NCBI GenBank assembly: GCA_949516455.1
Contig: CATILC010000054.1
Location: forward strand, 1 to 8,435
DNA length: 8,435 nt
Direction of reading: 5' to 3'
Source of the DNA: Flavobacteriia bacterium
GTDB taxonomy: Bacteria; Bacteroidota; Bacteroidia; Flavobacteriales; Schleiferiaceae
In this document: positions 7,096-8,435 of the stretch, piece by piece
How the letters are laid out: the number at the start of each line of letters is the position of its first letter
How positions within the stretch are numbered: position 1 is the first letter of the stretch
Translations under genes and position numbers: made by a program
Notes under the pieces: model-generated
Databases searched by the model: none
Seen by the model: only the letters and a program-made list of their open reading frames with translations
Told to the model about the DNA's origin: nothing

Positions 7096-7111
7096 AAGAA
7101 TTACTTGTCCT
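7091..7111. other. 8-bp hairpin around the esterase stop codon
   Basis: AGGACAAG (7091-7098) and CTTGTCCT (7104-7111) form a perfect 8-bp stem with a five-base loop AATTA, and the esterase stop codon (TAA, minus strand) lies in the loop. On the minus strand the hairpin is followed by CGACCAAG rather than a T run, so it is not a classic intrinsic terminator. It may still stabilise the 3' end of the mRNA, or be chance. Confidence 0.5.
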
Positions 7112-7973
7112 GCTCCAAACACTTTACCCACATTTCAGCGAATTTTTCATAGCCAGAAAGAGTGAAATGGCAATTGTCCTTGATGCGGTCTCCTTCGGCG
7201 ATGATCATATCCGTATTCGGGCCTTCCCTGACCATTTCGAAATCTGCTATAAGTTGATCTTGAACGTCCGTAAGCTCTTTATTCAACGGATGGCCCTTTC
7301 CGCATAAACTCGTCCTCGACAAATAGACCGGAATATGAATTCCTGCTTTGACCAGATTCTCTAAGAACTCCGCATAATTATCGTAGTAAGCGAGCACCCC
7401 CTCCGTAAAATTATCCGACTCGCCCTGATGGAACAATATACCATCGACACGGCCGAACTTCTTTATGAGGCCGTTGTGCTGATCGATCAGAAATTGCAGG
7501 TAATGCCCTTCCTTGAGTTTTGAGATCCTTAATCCGCCCCAAGCACAATTTGCAAAAACCACTTGCTCATGGATACCTCTTTCGATCAGCTTATCGCCCA
7601 GCATGCCCCATACAGACCCCCCCTCTCCGACACCCCCAATTGAAGGGTCTTCGTAGATATACGTCTGGCCCAGTGCGAATTGAAAAACTTCCGATAACAC
7701 TGAATAACCGTACTCACCCCAATTTTCAGCATTCGACTGGCCATAGGTCAGATACACGCCTGTTCGTTTGAGGGCGTCTGTTTCAGCAGGAAAATAGCGG
7801 TCCAAGTGCAGATTCCTGCCTGCATTTTGAAAACTTGGGTCCACATTCGGGCCGGACCAATATTTCTTCAGTATTCTAAAAGGGAAATGTCTGTTGTATC
7901 CCGTTGAGACGCCAAGTGCAAAGGATCCCATTATTCCGGCCAAAATCAAAATCACCAAGCCGTACTTCTTCAT
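7101..7973 (-). CDS. Membrane-anchored SGNH esterase, sialate O-acetylesterase-like (SASA/CE6 type)
   Basis: This 290-residue protein probably removes O-acetyl groups from a carbohydrate outside the cytoplasm. Residues 4-24 form one hydrophobic segment after MKK, which would act as an uncleaved anchor or signal peptide. The SASA (PF03629) blocks follow in order: YGQSNAEN at 77-84 with the nucleophile Ser80; GGSVWG at 118-123, the oxyanion-glycine region; the AWGGLRISKL stretch at 144-153; FHQGESDN at 181-188; and DNCHF at 266-270, where Asp266 and His269 fit the DxxH end of the SGNH triad. The length fits a stand-alone domain. The start is ATG 7973; no strong promoter or ribosome binding site precedes it. 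It lies 223 bp after glmS on the same strand and ends beside a 50-bp repeat. My hand count of 7321-7920 gives 284 G+C in 600 bases (47%), below the aminopeptidase and DUF2723 lines I sampled, hinting at different ancestry. The substrate cannot be inferred. Confidence 0.87.
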   Translation of the reverse strand: MKKYGLVILILAGIMGSFALGVSTGYNRHFPFRILKKYWSGPNVDPSFQNAGRNLHLDRYFPAETDALKRTGVYLTYGQSNAENWGEYGYSVLSEVFQFALGQTYIYEDPSIGGVGEGGSVWGMLGDKLIERGIHEQVVFANCAWGGLRISKLKEGHYLQFLIDQHNGLIKKFGRVDGILFHQGESDNFTEGVLAYYDNYAEFLENLVKAGIHIPVYLSRTSLCGKGHPLNKELTDVQDQLIADFEMVREGPNTDMIIAEGDRIKDNCHFTLSGYEKFAEMWVKCLEQDK

Positions 7974-8196
7974 TGCCCAGGAACGCCTTTGACATGCTGC
8001 ATCTCCACTTGGTCTAGAAGTTCCACATTCTTATTTTTTTCTCCCTGGACCCTTACGGATCGATAGGTTCCAGAGAGTGGTATTGGCGAGGTACTTCATT
8101 TGTTCGCAGCCTGAAGTTTGATTCTTCAGACAAATCTCTCTATCCGATAGCGTTTACTGGGATATGTGCACAGTTTGATCGTGCATCCGCCGGCGT
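7974..8196. other. Gene-free spacer between glmS and the esterase gene, with two weak hairpins
   Basis: No coding region is supported in these 223 bp. An imperfect inverted repeat, CTCCCTGGACCC (8041-8052) with GGTTCCAGAGAG (8066-8077), pairs at 10 of 12 positions around a 13-base loop; a T run precedes it on the plus strand, so on the minus strand it is followed by A residues and is not a terminator. A perfect 6-bp stem, CTGAAG/CTTCAG (8111-8116 with 8124-8129), also lacks a T run. I find no TAnnTTTG promoter for the esterase gene on the minus strand, so read-through from glmS is possible. Confidence 0.5.
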
Positions 8197-8435
8197 TCAT
8201 TCTACGGTCACCGATTTGGCGAGATTCCTCGGCTGGTCCACATTGCAGCCGCGCATCACCGCGATGTGATAAGCCAATAGCTGCAAGGGTATGGAAGTGA
8301 TCAAAGGGGTCAAGATGTCTGTGGTCTCTTCCACTTCGATCACATGGTCAGCGATCTTACGGATCTCCTTATCTGCTGGATTCACGATGGCCAGCACTTT
8401 TCCGCTGCGTGCCTTTACCTCTTGTACATTGCTGA
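8197..8435 (-). CDS. glmS: Glutamine-fructose-6-phosphate aminotransferase (isomerizing), C-terminal end only
   Basis: The last 78 codons of glmS are visible; the rest lies beyond the window edge. The enzyme makes glucosamine-6-phosphate from fructose-6-phosphate and glutamine, the first step towards UDP-GlcNAc for peptidoglycan and lipopolysaccharide, in the cytoplasm. The visible part belongs to the second SIS isomerase domain. It begins in frame at the edge with SNVQEVKARSGK, continues through a nucleotide-fold strand (VLAIVNP) and the segment TPLITSIPLQLLAYHIAVMR, and ends with DQPRNLAKSVTVE, the conserved GlmS C-terminus whose Lys in NLAKS takes part in catalysis. The stop is TGA at 8197-8199. 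There is no sign of truncation at the 3' end. No intrinsic terminator follows, so transcripts may extend to the esterase gene. Confidence 0.96.
   Translation of the reverse strand, partial: SNVQEVKARSGKVLAIVNPADKEIRKIADHVIEVEETTDILTPLITSIPLQLLAYHIAVMRGCNVDQPRNLAKSVTVE

Noticed and set aside
6830..7307. Several open frames of 70-117 codons on both strands between the tRNA and the esterase gene
   Set aside because: They run through the tRNA, the terminator, the repeats and the esterase gene, overlap one another and have no protein-like features. The region is better explained as non-coding repeats.
8160..8199. A terminator after glmS formed by TGCAC/GTGCA (8167-8171 with 8181-8185)
   Set aside because: The stem has only five pairs around a nine-base loop, and no T run follows on the minus strand.

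Overview
The window looks like a chromosomal segment from a member of the Bacteroidota with roughly 50-55% GC. Three things suggest this: a TTG-N21-TATCTTTG promoter (the Bacteroidota TTG/TAnnTTTG type) in front of the tRNA gene; start codons with no convincing Shine-Dalgarno sequence; and a DUF2723 membrane protein of the kind common in that phylum. I cannot name the genus.

Layout. From 14 to 1897 (+) lies a lipoprotein-like M1 aminopeptidase closely resembling leukotriene A4 hydrolase. Its 3' end overlaps by 52 bp the 3' end of a convergent gene (1846-2853, -) that encodes an HTH protein with a long uncharacterised helical C-terminal part. Upstream of that gene on the minus strand are a NodB-type polysaccharide deacetylase (2933-3568) and a large DUF2723 multi-pass membrane protein (3555-6629, a probable glycosyltransferase). 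These two overlap by 14 bp and are probably one transcript, which may run on into the HTH gene. A plus-strand tRNA-Gln(TTG) follows at 6770-6841, with its own promoter and an intrinsic terminator. Between the tRNA and the next gene is a non-coding stretch holding two 50-bp direct repeats (92% identical, 173 bp apart), a 15-bp inverted-repeat pair and several small hairpins. From 7101 to 7973 (-) is a membrane-anchored SGNH/sialate O-acetylesterase-like (SASA, CE6-type) esterase of somewhat lower GC. After a 223-bp spacer comes the 3' end of glmS (8197 to the window edge, -).

How the genes relate. Several products concern the envelope or sugars: GlmS makes glucosamine-6-phosphate for peptidoglycan and LPS, the deacetylase removes N- or O-acetyl groups from glycans, the esterase probably removes O-acetyl groups, and the DUF2723 protein probably transfers sugar from a lipid carrier. 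Only the DUF2723/deacetylase pair shows physical evidence of joint expression.

I see no defence system, CRISPR array, transposase or biosynthetic cluster, and nothing I would call a new system. The least explained parts are the repeat-bearing tRNA downstream region and the C-terminal part of the HTH protein.
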